A stretch of DNA of 64,000 bases from Ligula intestinalis. Taxonomy: Eukaryota > Platyhelminthes > Cestoda > Diphyllobothriidea > Diphyllobothriidae. Position 1 is the stretch's first letter. Every line of letters starts with the position of its first letter. The stretch is from contig JAYGXS010000004.1 in the NCBI GenBank assembly GCA_036362985.1, positions 2,826,365 through 2,890,364 of the forward strand. The letters are read 5' to 3'. The notes below the pieces were generated by a model. It saw only the letters and a program-made list of their open reading frames with translations. It was not told the DNA's origin and made no database searches. Positions 20,150 through 30,863 of the stretch are shown in pieces. A program made the translations under genes and the position numbers.

Positions 20150-21568
20150 TCAAATGCCAAGAGGACCCTTTTCAAAATCTACAACTTGTGTGTTCGAAAA
20201 GGAAACAGAGAGTAACAACTTTATTTCCTCTTAATTCAAATGGTTATGTTATTTGCCTTTAAATATTGATAGTGCAGAAGAGAGACTAATACTGAGTGGA
20301 AGGTTGTTCCAAATAAACGCATATTTGGAGGGAAAAAAAGCAAGAACGGTTATATGTGGAGCTACGGGGTGGTTAAATTATCATGGAAGAGTAACGAGGG
20401 GCGTAAGGTTGGTCTACCGGAAGGAGAGCGTTGATTTGTAGGAGATTAGGACTATTGTTAACGCGAAACAGAAAGCATATACCAGCTTCGAGTCTTCTTA
20501 CCCAAAAACATTTTATGTTTGCTAACTGACACCTATCTGTATAATACATACCAGACCCACAAAAACAGAAAATATTTTGCGAGTGAAAACTCGCTGAACC
20601 TTTCAAACTTACTTCGGTCGTTCTGGGTCATGTGATCAAAAAGCGTACAGCAGTATTCTAGTATAGCGAGAACAAACATGTGCCATAGTTTTAACTTCAT
20701 TTCTTGAAGGAAAAAATTATGCGATATAAACTCACGCATCTGTGCGGCCTTGGCAGAAATCTGAGCTGCGTAAGGTGATAATGCAAGCTTATTCGTGTAA
20801 GTGGGACCCAAATTATTTATCGTAGATCTTTCTTACAGTGGACTTTTTTGGAAGACAATGGGTCCAGGAAGCTTTGCGGGACCAAAACTCAAGAAACTAA
20901 ATTTTGATGGAGAAAACTCCATCTGCCATGTAGCGATCAAACTTGAGAAGGTACGCAAGTCTGCGTTAACTTTATCAACACCACTATTGGCTGGGTCCTT
21001 AGAAAATGAGTAATGCACTTAAGGTCATCAGCTTTGATAAAATTTACCGAATTATTTAGCACTGTTGAAGTCTCCTTTATGCAAAGAACGAAAAGGAGGG
21101 GACCTGAAACCGTGCCTTGTAAAACGCCACTCCTGATTCGCTGAAGCATCGAGTAGCTTTTGCCTACTAAGACCTTCTGGCTGCGGTCAGACAGGTAGGA
21201 GGCAAGGAAATCGAGTAGGGAAGGCCTGATGCCTAGGGCTTCCAGTTTCACTAAAAGGTGCCTATGCGGCACCTTGTCAAAAGCTTTACTAAGGTCAAAG
21301 TAAATCACGATGACTGATAGGTGTTTATTACTGAGTGAAGTAACCAGATTAAGGAATTCCAGGTTTTGCATGATCATCCAGGCAGAAATCCATGCTGTGA
21401 GGCATTTAATAGTTTATTTTTTACACAAAAACCGAGAATTTGATTAAAAATGATATTTCTCAAAAGTTTGGCCAGGGCCGGTGATTTATGAAAACCTCAG
21501 TAGTAATTTACGTCCGAACGAGATCCTGAGTTCAAGACTGGAATAATAAAATGCCTTACATGAGTCAG
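20150..21568 (-). pseudogene. ORF2 of element C, copy 2: RT palm and thumb, broken
   Basis: Motifs in order on the minus strand are VIYFDLSKAFDKVPHRHLLV, RSGVLQGTVSGPLLFVLCIK, then a degraded catalytic block (IKADDLKCITHF, with Tyr lost), FSPSKFSFLSFGPAKLPGP, MFVLAILEYCCTLF and the C-terminal GPLGI at a TGA at 20150-20152. It has at least four frame changes (near 21010, 20830, 20560 and 20370). It is close to copy 1 but far more damaged, so it is an older or less constrained copy. Confidence 0.8.
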
Positions 21569-21571
21569 GAA

Positions 21572-23925
21572 ATAATAATTATAATAATAAGTTGTATATT
21601 TCTGGCCCAATGGGCCTCATCAATAAACCAAAAATTCGATAACACGAAGTATTAGAAATAATTGGTTTAATAAACAGTATCCGTAGTCTATAGCTATAAG
21701 ACGAGCATAACTGTTTCGAAGCGAATTTGTTAGATTCGAAAAAGAATGAATAAAGCAGTGTCATGCGGAAGGTTAAATTCAAGAGCGCACACAAATGAGC
21801 CACATCGTTATCTAGATTCTGACTATGTATTCTGGTACCCACTGCCTCTGTTAGTAAGGGGGGGGGGCTTGGAAGCAAACTCAGTCGAAGCTGAGCGTGG
21901 GGCAGAACAATAGGTATTAACGAAACATTACTGGTATAGACGGGTTCCCGGCACAACACTCGGGTTCCCAAACCGGTGCGGCATAATGGAACATAGGGAA
22001 CCCACCAGTTTATGATCGTGATGGGCACCGCCGTATGAGATCCAAAAGTCCGTCAAATCTACAAGACCATCGTTGGGGACGTGTTAGATGTCACAAAATA
22101 TAAGGCTCTGATGATGGTTGATGACCAGTGAAACGAGAGCCGTTAGGACTGCGTTCTGATTACGGGGGACACAAGTCAGAGGAAGGTAGTTTCAAGAAAG
22201 GATCCTAAATTCCCGGTGGTCCTTTCTCAGGATCGTGGAGAAAGCTGCCCGGAAAAGATGAGGAAAACAAAAGGTTAATATATTCAGTGTTGAGATCAAT
22301 GTGCAGTCTTCGCTTGAATGCACATAGACTAGTCAACGCCCGAATATCAATTGGCAAATAAGTCCAAAGATAGCTACACCTAGAAGCAAAAAATAGAGAT
22401 CGCTTAGAAGTGGAAGAAGCAGGAGGAGGTATAATCAACGTTGAATTTCTTAGGTTGTAAGGGCGAGTAACGGGAGTAAGGGCAGAAATCTTGGGGTGAT
22501 TTGAACTATTATTAAGGCGAAACAGGAGCCAAAACCCTGCTTCCAGTCTTTTGACCCAAAGAAATTTCAGTTTCGTTATATCACATCTATCTGAGTAGGA
22601 AGTATCTGAAAATGCCGGATAGAGGATCCTTTTAGTGAAACTTCTTTGGACACTTTCAATTTTGAACGGCTAGATTCGTTCATTAGACCGAAGAATGGAC
22701 AGCAGTATTCAAGAATAGGAAGCACATACATACGATAAAGTCTTAGCTTCATTTCGGGAAGGTAGAAATTATAAGAGATGAAGCCGCATATCTGAGCAGC
22801 TTTTGCTGTAATTCTATCAGCGTGAGGTAAAAGATCTAATTTATTGGTTTAACTTAAACCTAAGTCCTTAATGTTAGAACATTCAGTCATGGAGCAATCT
22901 TGAAAAATGATAGGCTGTGGCAGCCTTTCAGGCCCAAAACACATGAACTGGTACTTAGAAGGCAAGAACTCCATCTGCCACGTGCAGCTCCACGCAGATA
23001 GAGCGTCCAAAGCCGAATGAATGCGTTCTAAGCCTCCCTCAGCCGTAGAATCAGAGAAGGAGTATACACATTTCAAGTCGTTCGCATAAATATACGATTG
23101 AGAGTATTTAACTATTGTTGAAATATCATTTATATAAAGCAAGAACAACAGGGGGCCCAGAACTGTACCTTGAAGGACACCGCTTAAAAAAGCGGTAGGT
23201 GTAGAGTATGAGGACCCCACTAAGACCTGTTGTTTTCGATTAGAAAGATATGATCTAATAAAGTCAATGAGAGGACTACAAAATCCTATAACCTCTAGTT
23301 TGGCTAGTAGTCTCCTATGAGGTACTTTTTTCAAATGCCTTACTGAGATCAAATAGATGACTACCACAGATAAATGATCGTCACGAAGAGAAGTGAGGAG
23401 ATTAAGAAAAGACATATGACATGTTTCACTAGATCGGTCCGGTAAAAAACCATGCTGAGATATATTTAATATTTGATTGCTTATGCAAAAATCTGTAAAT
23501 TTATTGGCGATTAATTGTTCAACAGTTTAGCTAGAGAAGGTGTTTTATGAACACCGCGAAAATTTTTAATGTCAGATCTAGAACAAGATTTAAAAACTGG
23601 AAATACAATAGAAGTTTTCCACGAATCAGGATAAAAACCGTTTTCGAGAAATATTGTTAATAATTTGTTCAGTAAAGGAGGAAAATCTCTTAGTTGCTTA
23701 ATAAATGCGTTTGGAATGTTATCCGTCCCGACTGAATGTGAATTGCTGAGATGAGCTATTTCTTTATGAATACTTGTAGGTGAGAAATCAATTGAAGTGA
23801 AATTTGCATCGCACATCAGAGGTATTTCGGGTATTGGACTAGTCTCAATTGTAAAGAACTTGGCGAAGAAGGAATTTAACATTTCTGCTTTTGCCAAATC
23901 CTCTGTAACAAATGATTACTACTAT
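21572..23925 (-). mobile_element. CR1-like retrotransposon F, 5'-truncated
   Basis: On the minus strand this contains RT fingers (23897-23511), palm (23415-22849), thumb and C-terminus (to 22205) and a 3' UTR ending in AATAATAATTATAATAATAA near 21572 with the GGCCC-AAT-GGGCC block of element C. F and C are sister families by motif and 3' end. The 5' end is cut near 23925. Confidence 0.75.
22205..23925 (-). pseudogene. ORF2 of element F: RT, broken
   Basis: Motifs are SHSVGTDNIPNAFIKQLRDF, FYPDSWKTSIVFPVFKSCSR, a region around FDLSKAFEKVPHRRLLAKLE split by a frameshift near 23340, SGVLQGTVLGPLLFLLYIND, SYIYANDLKCVYSF (YADD changed to YAND), FLPSKYQFMCFGPERLPQP, then the thumb, RCSYLWTYLPIDIRALTS and a C-terminal GPPGI at 22205. 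Frame changes near 23510, 23340, 22850 and 22660 and the lost catalytic Asp make it inactive. Confidence 0.8.
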
Positions 23926-23929
23926 CGAG

Positions 23930-24165
23930 TAAAGGCGGAATGACTTTCTGAAGCTGTTGTAGAAAGATAACACACTGTAGCCCTGAAGTATGGGTCCGTC
24001 TGGTCAAAGATCAAGAAGGTGAAATCACAGAACCTTGAATTCCGGCCAGCAAACATTCTGAGTGGAGCTGAGGAGTCGCTCCTTGATCTGGTAAAAGAAG
24101 CTGCTAGCCACCAGGAGGTTCTCATCGTTGGTGACTTCACCGCCCCTGCAATTATATATGTATAT
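23930..24165 (+). pseudogene. Endonuclease fragment of a family E-like retrotransposon
   Basis: The plus strand gives FRPANILSGAEESLLDLVKE followed by HQEVLIVGDFTAPAI, the VYRPP...LIMGDFNAP region of an apurinic-type nuclease with FNAP changed to FTAP. It is a short isolated fragment. Confidence 0.55.
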
Positions 24166-24319
24166 GTATAATTTCAGGGTAACAGGCAAGAAATGCCCTT
24201 GAAGACCCTATTAATGTAACGCAAACAAGGTTATTCTTACAGTTAATGTGCCGTCGGGGGGAGCTTATATGATATCATAACAGAATTTCGACTGTGAATT
24301 TTCACGAAAAAGAATGAAA

Positions 24320-24830
24320 ACGGTCTTAAGCCACACAAATTGTTCACAGTGCTGGCAGTAGGAAATCGTGTTGTAAAAGTCGCCTTTGGTCAAATAAAAT
24401 CACATCAAGTCTTCTTTTAAATTCCGCAATTGTGTCAGAGGAAACCGCCTCGCTTGGTAGCAAGTTCCAAGACCGGACCACGCGTTGACTGAAGAAATAT
24501 TTTCAAAGGTCTAATCGGGTGCGTTCGTTTTTGACCTTGTAAGAATGGCCACGCAGGTGAGTAGTGGTGGCTAATTGGAAGAAATCCTCCAATTTTAGGA
24601 AGGAGATGTGGCCCCGGATTATCCGGGAGGAGGAGGAGCGAGGGGAAATATCGACTGTGAACTTGTAAAGTTTGCATAAAACAAATTCGTCTTATTCGGG
24701 TGAAGACGGATTAAAAGAAATTGGAAAGGAGGGCTCAGTTCCCGAGTTCTCTTTTTTGTTTTATATGTGGCCATATAGTATTTAGAAGTATTCCACCGAA
24801 TTTTGCAGACTATTTGGCTCATAGTATTGT
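24320..24830 (-). pseudogene. Family E-like reverse transcriptase C-terminus
   Basis: The minus strand reads SPRSSSSRIIRGHISFLKLE, HLRGHSYKVKNERTRLDL, a stop, [20 protein letters not shown] and [16 protein letters not shown]. The FFSxRVVxxWNxLPxxVV block is the usual end of these RTs. The upstream RT is not present; the nuclease scrap at 23930-24165 lies on the other strand and is a separate piece. Confidence 0.65.
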
Positions 24831-24849
24831 TACAGCTTAGTAGCCATAC

Positions 24850-25820
24850 TTTAACAAATGCTAAGTTGCAGCCTTTATTTCCGTAAGTACATCTCGTAGC
24901 TGATTAATCCACAACGACTTCAAAAGTGATGGCTTTTTGAATAACGCCTGCAAGTTTGAGGTCATCTCCTTTGAGGGAAAACACAGTTGGCGTAAGTAAT
25001 GTTTTTCATTATCGAGCTAACGTTCTGCAAGCGGTCATTCGCTCCAAGATGCAATTATGTTTCCCACCATTCCCTTGATATATCTCTTCTCATAATTGGA
25101 TAGTCCCTTTTCCAACTGTTACTTTCCCATGCATCGAGGGAGTATGGCTTAGAAAACAGCGAGGACTCGAAGTACCGCATAAAACGGTCACTAGAACCTA
25201 ACAAGGGGGTGATCCTGTAGTTTCGACACTGTTTCCGATTTTCGGTAAAAAGGTCATGCCAGTTCGACCGTTGTCCTTTCCTACCCCATGTTCCAAGTGG
25301 AACATTATGGCAGAAGAGTTTGCCTGTGGCTAACTGTATCAACCTAACATTGCCTGCACAGAGCATGTTTGCTAGTCAACACACTGAGCACTATAATCAT
25401 TAACACTGGGGATATATGTAAAGAAGAAAAATATGCGATCTCTCTATTGTTCCGAGCTCTCGACTTTATACAAGTGGCTACTGTTACAGAACACAAGAAA
25501 GCAACAAGCGTTGGCCAAGAGTAAATTGAGGTGCAGAAAGGGTGGCACGCGTGATTTGTCCGTGTCCACGCCATCTCATCTTGCCTCCCCTGCGCGCGTC
25601 CTTTGTGTTATGGCGTGTGACGTCAGAACCCTGCTTTGCGTCCTTGACGCGGCAGGTTGCCTGCCTGGAGAGGAACCAGGCCGTGATTTCTGGTCACGAG
25701 CATGGAGGGCAAAATAACCGGGTGGTATCTTCACACGTCTGGTGATGGAGTCGATGTCTGATACCCAGACCTCCAGTTGTTATCGCCCAGTCTTGTTAGC
25801 GGCGCGAACCATTATCTACT
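24850..25820. other. No assignable gene
   Basis: A minus-strand frame of 103 codons (25366-25055) and shorter plus-strand frames near 25433-25745 are present, but none shows a motif I recognise. Small GC-rich patches near 25540-25680 contain several CG dinucleotides. I see no promoter or splice pattern that would support a gene. Confidence 0.4.
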
Positions 25821-25821
25821 T

Positions 25822-26681
25822 AATAATAATAAGGTTTATTTGTAAAGCACATCTTTGGCGCCGTCAAAAAACCCCGGAAGGCAGGAAAAAACCTAACCCA
25901 AACCCCTTCTTTCGCAGTGACCATTGTATTTGTTTTGGTCTTTTGCTAGGTCAATAGTGTGCGAAATAAGGAGTTTGTTTTAAGTGAAAAAAACCTGACT
26001 TCTAGGGAACAAATTGAAGAAAACATGAAATAAAATAGCAATACATTGTAGGTGTTACGGTTTTATAGTAAGAATACTTGGGGTCTGGAAAAACTGTAAT
26101 GTCCTTTAACTGAGGTATACTTAGCCGCGGTCAGTTTGAAGGTGAAAATATCAGCTGATGATATGGCATCGACCGTATGCATGGCTCTGCTCGATACGGA
26201 GATTACAATCATTGTCCAGTGGCACAAGTTTGCTAATTAGATGGGACGTTGCAGATGTCTGAGGTGGGTCGAGGCAGCTGCGAAGCACCATCGTCATTCA
26301 AGTGCATCGGCAGAAGACATTTGGCCTTTCGTTTGTCGAATATCTAAGTGAGATTGAGATTTACATCATTAGTATTTATATTTCTGATGCATTATAAGGG
26401 GGAACAATATATATTTTAGTATAATTGAAGAGAAAATTATTTTCTTTCATAATATTTTTTTATAAACATTTAGATATTAGTAGAGGAATATTGGAATGGA
26501 TAAATTGTTCTTAGTTTTTGTTTTTTACTTTTATTTTTAAGGATTGGAAAAGGAGGCAAGGCACAATTTTGCTTAAGCTTTGATTTTATCAGCGTTGGAA
26601 ACCGTCGACTGGAAAGCTTTCAGCATTTGCCTGTTTTCTCCAAAATTTTCGGGAACTCTCCTGGACCGTTAGATTCCTTGC
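25822..26681 (-). repeat. 5'-truncated copy of element A (3' UTR only)
   Basis: This is the reverse complement of 1000-1850 with high identity over most of its length, including the TCACTTAGATATTCGAC block and the terminal AATAATAATAAGG tail. Its 5' limit lies within the last ORF2 codons of A (TTAGATTCC against ATCTAA), typical of abortive target-primed reverse transcription. Confidence 0.8.
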
Positions 26682-26689
26682 CCAAGAAG

Positions 26690-27145
26690 TGAAATTCGTG
26701 GCCTTCTCCGTGAGTGTGTGTAGCGATCTGGGACAGAGCTTCACCTCTCTACACTGCCCGGTTGTTTTTCGTTGGTCATGGGCTAAGTCGTCGCCCGGAC
26801 TGCCTTATATAATGGCAAGGACAGTCGGGACATAGCACTTGATCTGGACATCTTTCTTGGCATTGACCTAGTGTGGATCCCCGTTGAGGCGGATATATTG
26901 GTCAGAGATATGATTCGACGAAGTGTATGCCACCAAACGCATCAGTGGCCTGACATATTGACTACATAAAGTGATACTTAACATTTCTTCCTTTCGGGCT
27001 GGAATATGTTCTATATCCATGGTGGTCAGCCTGCAGGTGACATAAGCTATAAATCCTCTAGTTAGTCCGTCTCTGTTGAAACAGTAATATCATCTGAATG
27101 ATCCCCTTATTTATTGCCAACTCACATGCAACATTGAAATAAGGT
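26690..27145. other. No assignable gene
   Basis: No coding frame, RNA gene or named repeat could be supported. One stretch near 26760-26830 is CG-richer than its surroundings. Confidence 0.4.
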
Positions 27146-27149
27146 TAAC

Positions 27150-28210
27150 TGATAAACGACGCCTGGGCGCTGTCAAGAACATGGAAGACAGAAAAAAACC
27201 TTAAATCAATCAATAATTAATCAATAAATTTGATATTTTAGGCCCGAAGGGCGTCATCATTGCAAACTTAATGCCACAGAAAAATAAATACAAAGTTCAC
27301 CACTGTAACACCGCCCGACTGGCTTCATGATCAACCATGAATGAGATGAGACCGGGCGAGGCCATCGCAGACAACAGGTTCGACAAGATGAGGGAACGGC
27401 AGAGGTCACGTGATCGTCAATGAATAGCCGATGTGACCTTGTGGACTGCGGAGTCCGGCGACGAGCTGGCGAAAATAGCACAGCCAGCGTGAGCACGATG
27501 AGAGACCACAAAGCCCATCGTCAGGGTTGTAAAATAGGGGACGGAGAAACGGCAATGATGACTGGACAGAGATGGTGACAAAACATCGTTTAAAATATCA
27601 CCCTTTAGAGGAAAAAGTCGACATAAGTGGAAAACAATGTAATATTCTTCCAGGGGAAGGCATATTTGGAGGCAACGAAGCGAGAATGGTTCGATGTGGA
27701 GCTAAATGGGGTGCAATAATCCAGGGGAATTACGAATGGCGTAAGATCTATCTGCGGGAATAAGAGCGTCGATTCGTGGGAGGTTAGGGTTCAGTAAACG
27801 CATAAAAGGAAGCAGAGGCCCGCTTCGAGTCTTCTTAACCCAAATAAATGTCATGTTCGCTAACTGACATCTCTCGGTATAGTCAATCTCTTTTAAATTT
27901 TATATTGGGTTTGTTTTTGGTTTGTGATTGATCAGTAGTTTTTTATGTGAAATAATCTGTCTTCAAACGTACAGTGCGAGCAAAAGATATATTGATAAAT
28001 GGATCGAGTTCAAATTTTGGGAGAAAGAAAAACTCCAACTGTTTGATTGACTGAAGTTCGGCACAGAGAAAGGTTGACACAATAATAATATATTCTTAGT
28101 CTCCCTCGTGCGCTTGCACCAGAGGGATGTGTGATGGCGGATGGTTGCTCCCTGTCGGCTGACGAATATCTTCGTAATCGGCGATATCTTACGAAAGTCA
28201 GGTTTCACTG
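27150..28210 (-). repeat. Diverged element B-type 3' UTR, split by a C-type 3' UTR
   Basis: The outer parts (27150-27206 and 27890-28210) align with 12340-12600 (GGCGC-TTCC, GAAGACAGAAAAAAACC, TTGGTTTTG, GTGAAA-AACCTGTCTTCAAA-like blocks). The inner part is a separate element. Both are on the minus strand. Confidence 0.55.
27207..27890 (-). mobile_element. 5'-truncated element C-type copy nested in a B-type 3' UTR
   Basis: It starts with the tail AATTAATCAATAAATTTGATA and the GGCCC-GAA-GGGC block and continues with sequence matching 11250-11520 (GATGTGGAGCTA, GAGTTACGAATGGCGTAAG-like, TTCGAGTCTTCTTAACCCAAATAAA), ending inside the thumb coding region near 27890. It carries no intact frame. 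Confidence 0.6.
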
Positions 28211-28339
28211 AAAGCCATAGTAATTCAATATGATTAAGTATTTATAAGGGTGATAGGCAGTGCCAGGTAGCAACTTATTTACAGATTGATTCTGGCAACT
28301 CATGCATATATTTCTGAGAAATACGTGTTTGTTATACAA

Positions 28340-28990
28340 CCTGTTGATATTTTTGAAAAACGTGGCCATCAACTAAACTTTACTCTTCTTTTAACTGCCT
28401 GAAGGCTTTCAGCAAGAGCAATTGAAGAAGGTTGTTTATTCCAGTCCTCAAGGGTCCGGTGGGTTAAGAAATATGCCCACTGTTCTAATTGGTTATGATG
28501 TTTCTTTCATTGGTGTTGGTGACCTCGGGGATGTGTTTTTGGTGCCCATTCAAAACAATTACCATCTAAAGAGCGTAGTCTACTCCGCTGACTTGTTTGA
28601 AGACCTTGATAATTTATTCTCCGTATTGTTTATAATAGAGGGTAAAAGGATTCAATCTCTCTAGTCTACATGAGCATGGCAGGTTTTCCAAGGTACTACT
28701 TAGTTTGTTCGCCTTTCGTTTAATCCTCTCCAGCACTGTACAACTTTGCTTTATCCAGGGCTACCAAGGCTGAACACAATATTCTAAAATAGCCTGGTCA
28801 AATGCCCAGAGGAATTTCCCAAAATTCTCCGTTTCAAAACAGAGGATGGATTTTCTGATCACTGCTAGGATGCCCATTGCTTACTTTGCTGTTTTATACA
28901 GTGAATAAATAGGCAGATGCATTGGCACCTGTTGAGATTGGCGTAAAGTAGACACTCATAACGAACCTCGTTGCGTAATATCTGGAATAA
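28340..28990 (-). pseudogene. Non-LTR reverse transcriptase thumb and C-terminus
   Basis: The minus strand reads AMGILAVIRKSILCFETENF, FDQAILEYCVQPW (YVRPILEYC expected), LERIKRKANKL, RLERLNPFTLYYKQYGE, IKVFKQVSGV and, after frame changes, LEDWNKQPSSIALAESLQAV. These are ordered thumb motifs of a CR1/RTE-type RT. It is distinct from elements A-C and F. Several stops are present. Confidence 0.6.
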
Positions 28991-30863
28991 CTTGGTCACC
29001 CATATATTTTATTTAATTCTGATAATTTAACAAGCTGAGTACGTATGCGTTAAAATCTTTAGTTTTTTCTCCTCGCTTAGTCGCGGTTGACCTCGTGAGG
29101 GACAAATGTGAGATGCGAGTCCTCTTGCATTGGATAATTTTGCTGTCTTTTATCGTCAGACCCTTTCCGCTGTGCCTGATAAGCATGAGGTTGGCAGTTC
29201 AATATCGTTAGAGAAATTTTTTGCATGATAAATAAAATTTATAGAGCTCATAATAAAAAAATGGTAATATTTTTCATGCTGATTATAAAGTTGGCTTGTT
29301 TTAATGCACCGTATGTAACGATATTATTTGTTTTGTAACCCACTGGCCTTGGATTACGCTTCAGGGTATTGAGTGGACCTTTTGAAGTAACGATACTCGG
29401 CAGCAGCAAATGTAAGGTGATATTCAACTATATATGATTAATTTTTTGCTCATTAAAATTTTATACGCTTAGCCAGAGCAATTAAACTTTTCTGAATTGA
29501 TATAGTACGAGATATCTTCCGAAGAAATTATGACGTTATCCTTTCAAATTTTGTACTTAAATAAAATTGTTATGTTACAGCAGATTCCGATCGCAAAAGT
29601 GGAATAATAATTTTTGAGAGAAGTCGATGGATTAAAAAAATTGTATGAAAAGCCGAATTCAATTTCTGATGTTGAGTCAAATTGAAAGAATATTTGTTAG
29701 TAATCTTTAGACACGAACCTTAAGAATTTCACCATTTCACGAAACTCTAGAACTTACCACCTTATGACACATGGTATATTGTTTATTTGCTTATTTTTTG
29801 CAATTGTTTGGCGTACTTTACATTTTTGAGGAATCCTCTTCGTCCCCTTTGTCACATACCGCGGCAGAATGTGAAACAACAAGTTATATATAACTTGTTG
29901 TTTCACTTTATGCCGCAATATCTCATATGAGATGTTGCTAAAAACAGCAGAATCTGTGGTATCGAAACACTTTCGCTTGCGAAAATGCAAAATTTATTAC
30001 TTTTGAATAATTCAAATATCCTCTTAAGAGGATAGTCAGGTTAATTAACCTGGCTAACAATTGGAAAGTTCAACGATATTATTTTAGTCCCTATTTTATG
30101 AAAGCACCTTTTGTTAATATCTAAAAGGGTAAAAAGGGCTTGCTTTTTCTCTTTCATGGTATTTTCGGAGAGCAATTTAGCTAGTTAATTTATATTAAAC
30201 TCACAAAACCACCCTGAAAAAATAAAACGAGCAATTTAAAGAAATAATTAGGAAAAGGGTCACCGCAAATAGTAAATATATGCTGGCTTATCGATAAGAC
30301 TAATTTTCTTTATTTCAAAAGGTAACGGAGGAGGGAATGAGCAATTTGGAAATTAACATTATAACCCTACTGACATTTTGTCTATACCAGAAACGGTGAG
30401 GTTTTTTAACGCTACAAAATGAAGCGTTAAATTATCATTGACAGGGAAAAAACTGTCGTACCTACGAACAGTATGTTTGCTGGTTTCATTTAGTTTGCAT
30501 TGGCTACATTCAATGCAAACTGACATAATATTGTTAATATTAAAATTTCGTTTATAGCAGCCCTGTTGGCCCATTTTGCCCGTAGGTCTACTAAATTGAC
30601 TTAATTTCCAGAATTTACTGAAGCATCTCATTTAAAATTTGCCACTGTGCCCCAGTATCAAACGAAGACTTTTAGATGCAAATGTTAGTATGAAACTGGA
30701 AAAGACAGTAAAGTTTTCATGACTTTTCCGAGGTGCCTCCACATGAATGGTTTACAAGTGCGGATTTTAGTCGTTTAATGTAAACTGAAAAAAACTACAA
30801 ATATTTTTTGAAATAATGTCGAACTGATTTTAATATAACATTTTTTCATTTGCTGTACTTCAG
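28991..30863. other. AT-rich non-coding stretch, probably intron of the SH3 gene
   Basis: No convincing exon or element was seen. It precedes an exon whose acceptor has a T-rich tract, so at least part is likely intron. A 56-bp palindrome lies at 29861-29916. Confidence 0.4.
29861..29916. repeat. 56-bp spacer-free palindrome
   Basis: Two 28-base arms meet at AAGTTATA|TATAACTT with only two mismatches (GCGGCAGAATG against GCGGCATAAAG read inwards). It could be the footprint of a small foldback element or a cruciform-forming site. No tail or target duplication was identified. Confidence 0.7.

Larger units (their letters stand above)
19076..21568 (-). mobile_element. CR1-like retrotransposon C, copy 2, 5'-truncated
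   Basis: Its 3' tail (AATAATAATTTGTATATTT, read on the plus strand) is at 19076. The 5' end is near 21568 inside the RT fingers (FPDSWK region). Two later events are visible: a PLE fragment inserted into the 3' UTR at 19141-19618, and a tandem duplication at 19925-20149. The left boundary meets family E nuclease sequence and the right boundary meets the tail of element F. Confidence 0.75.
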
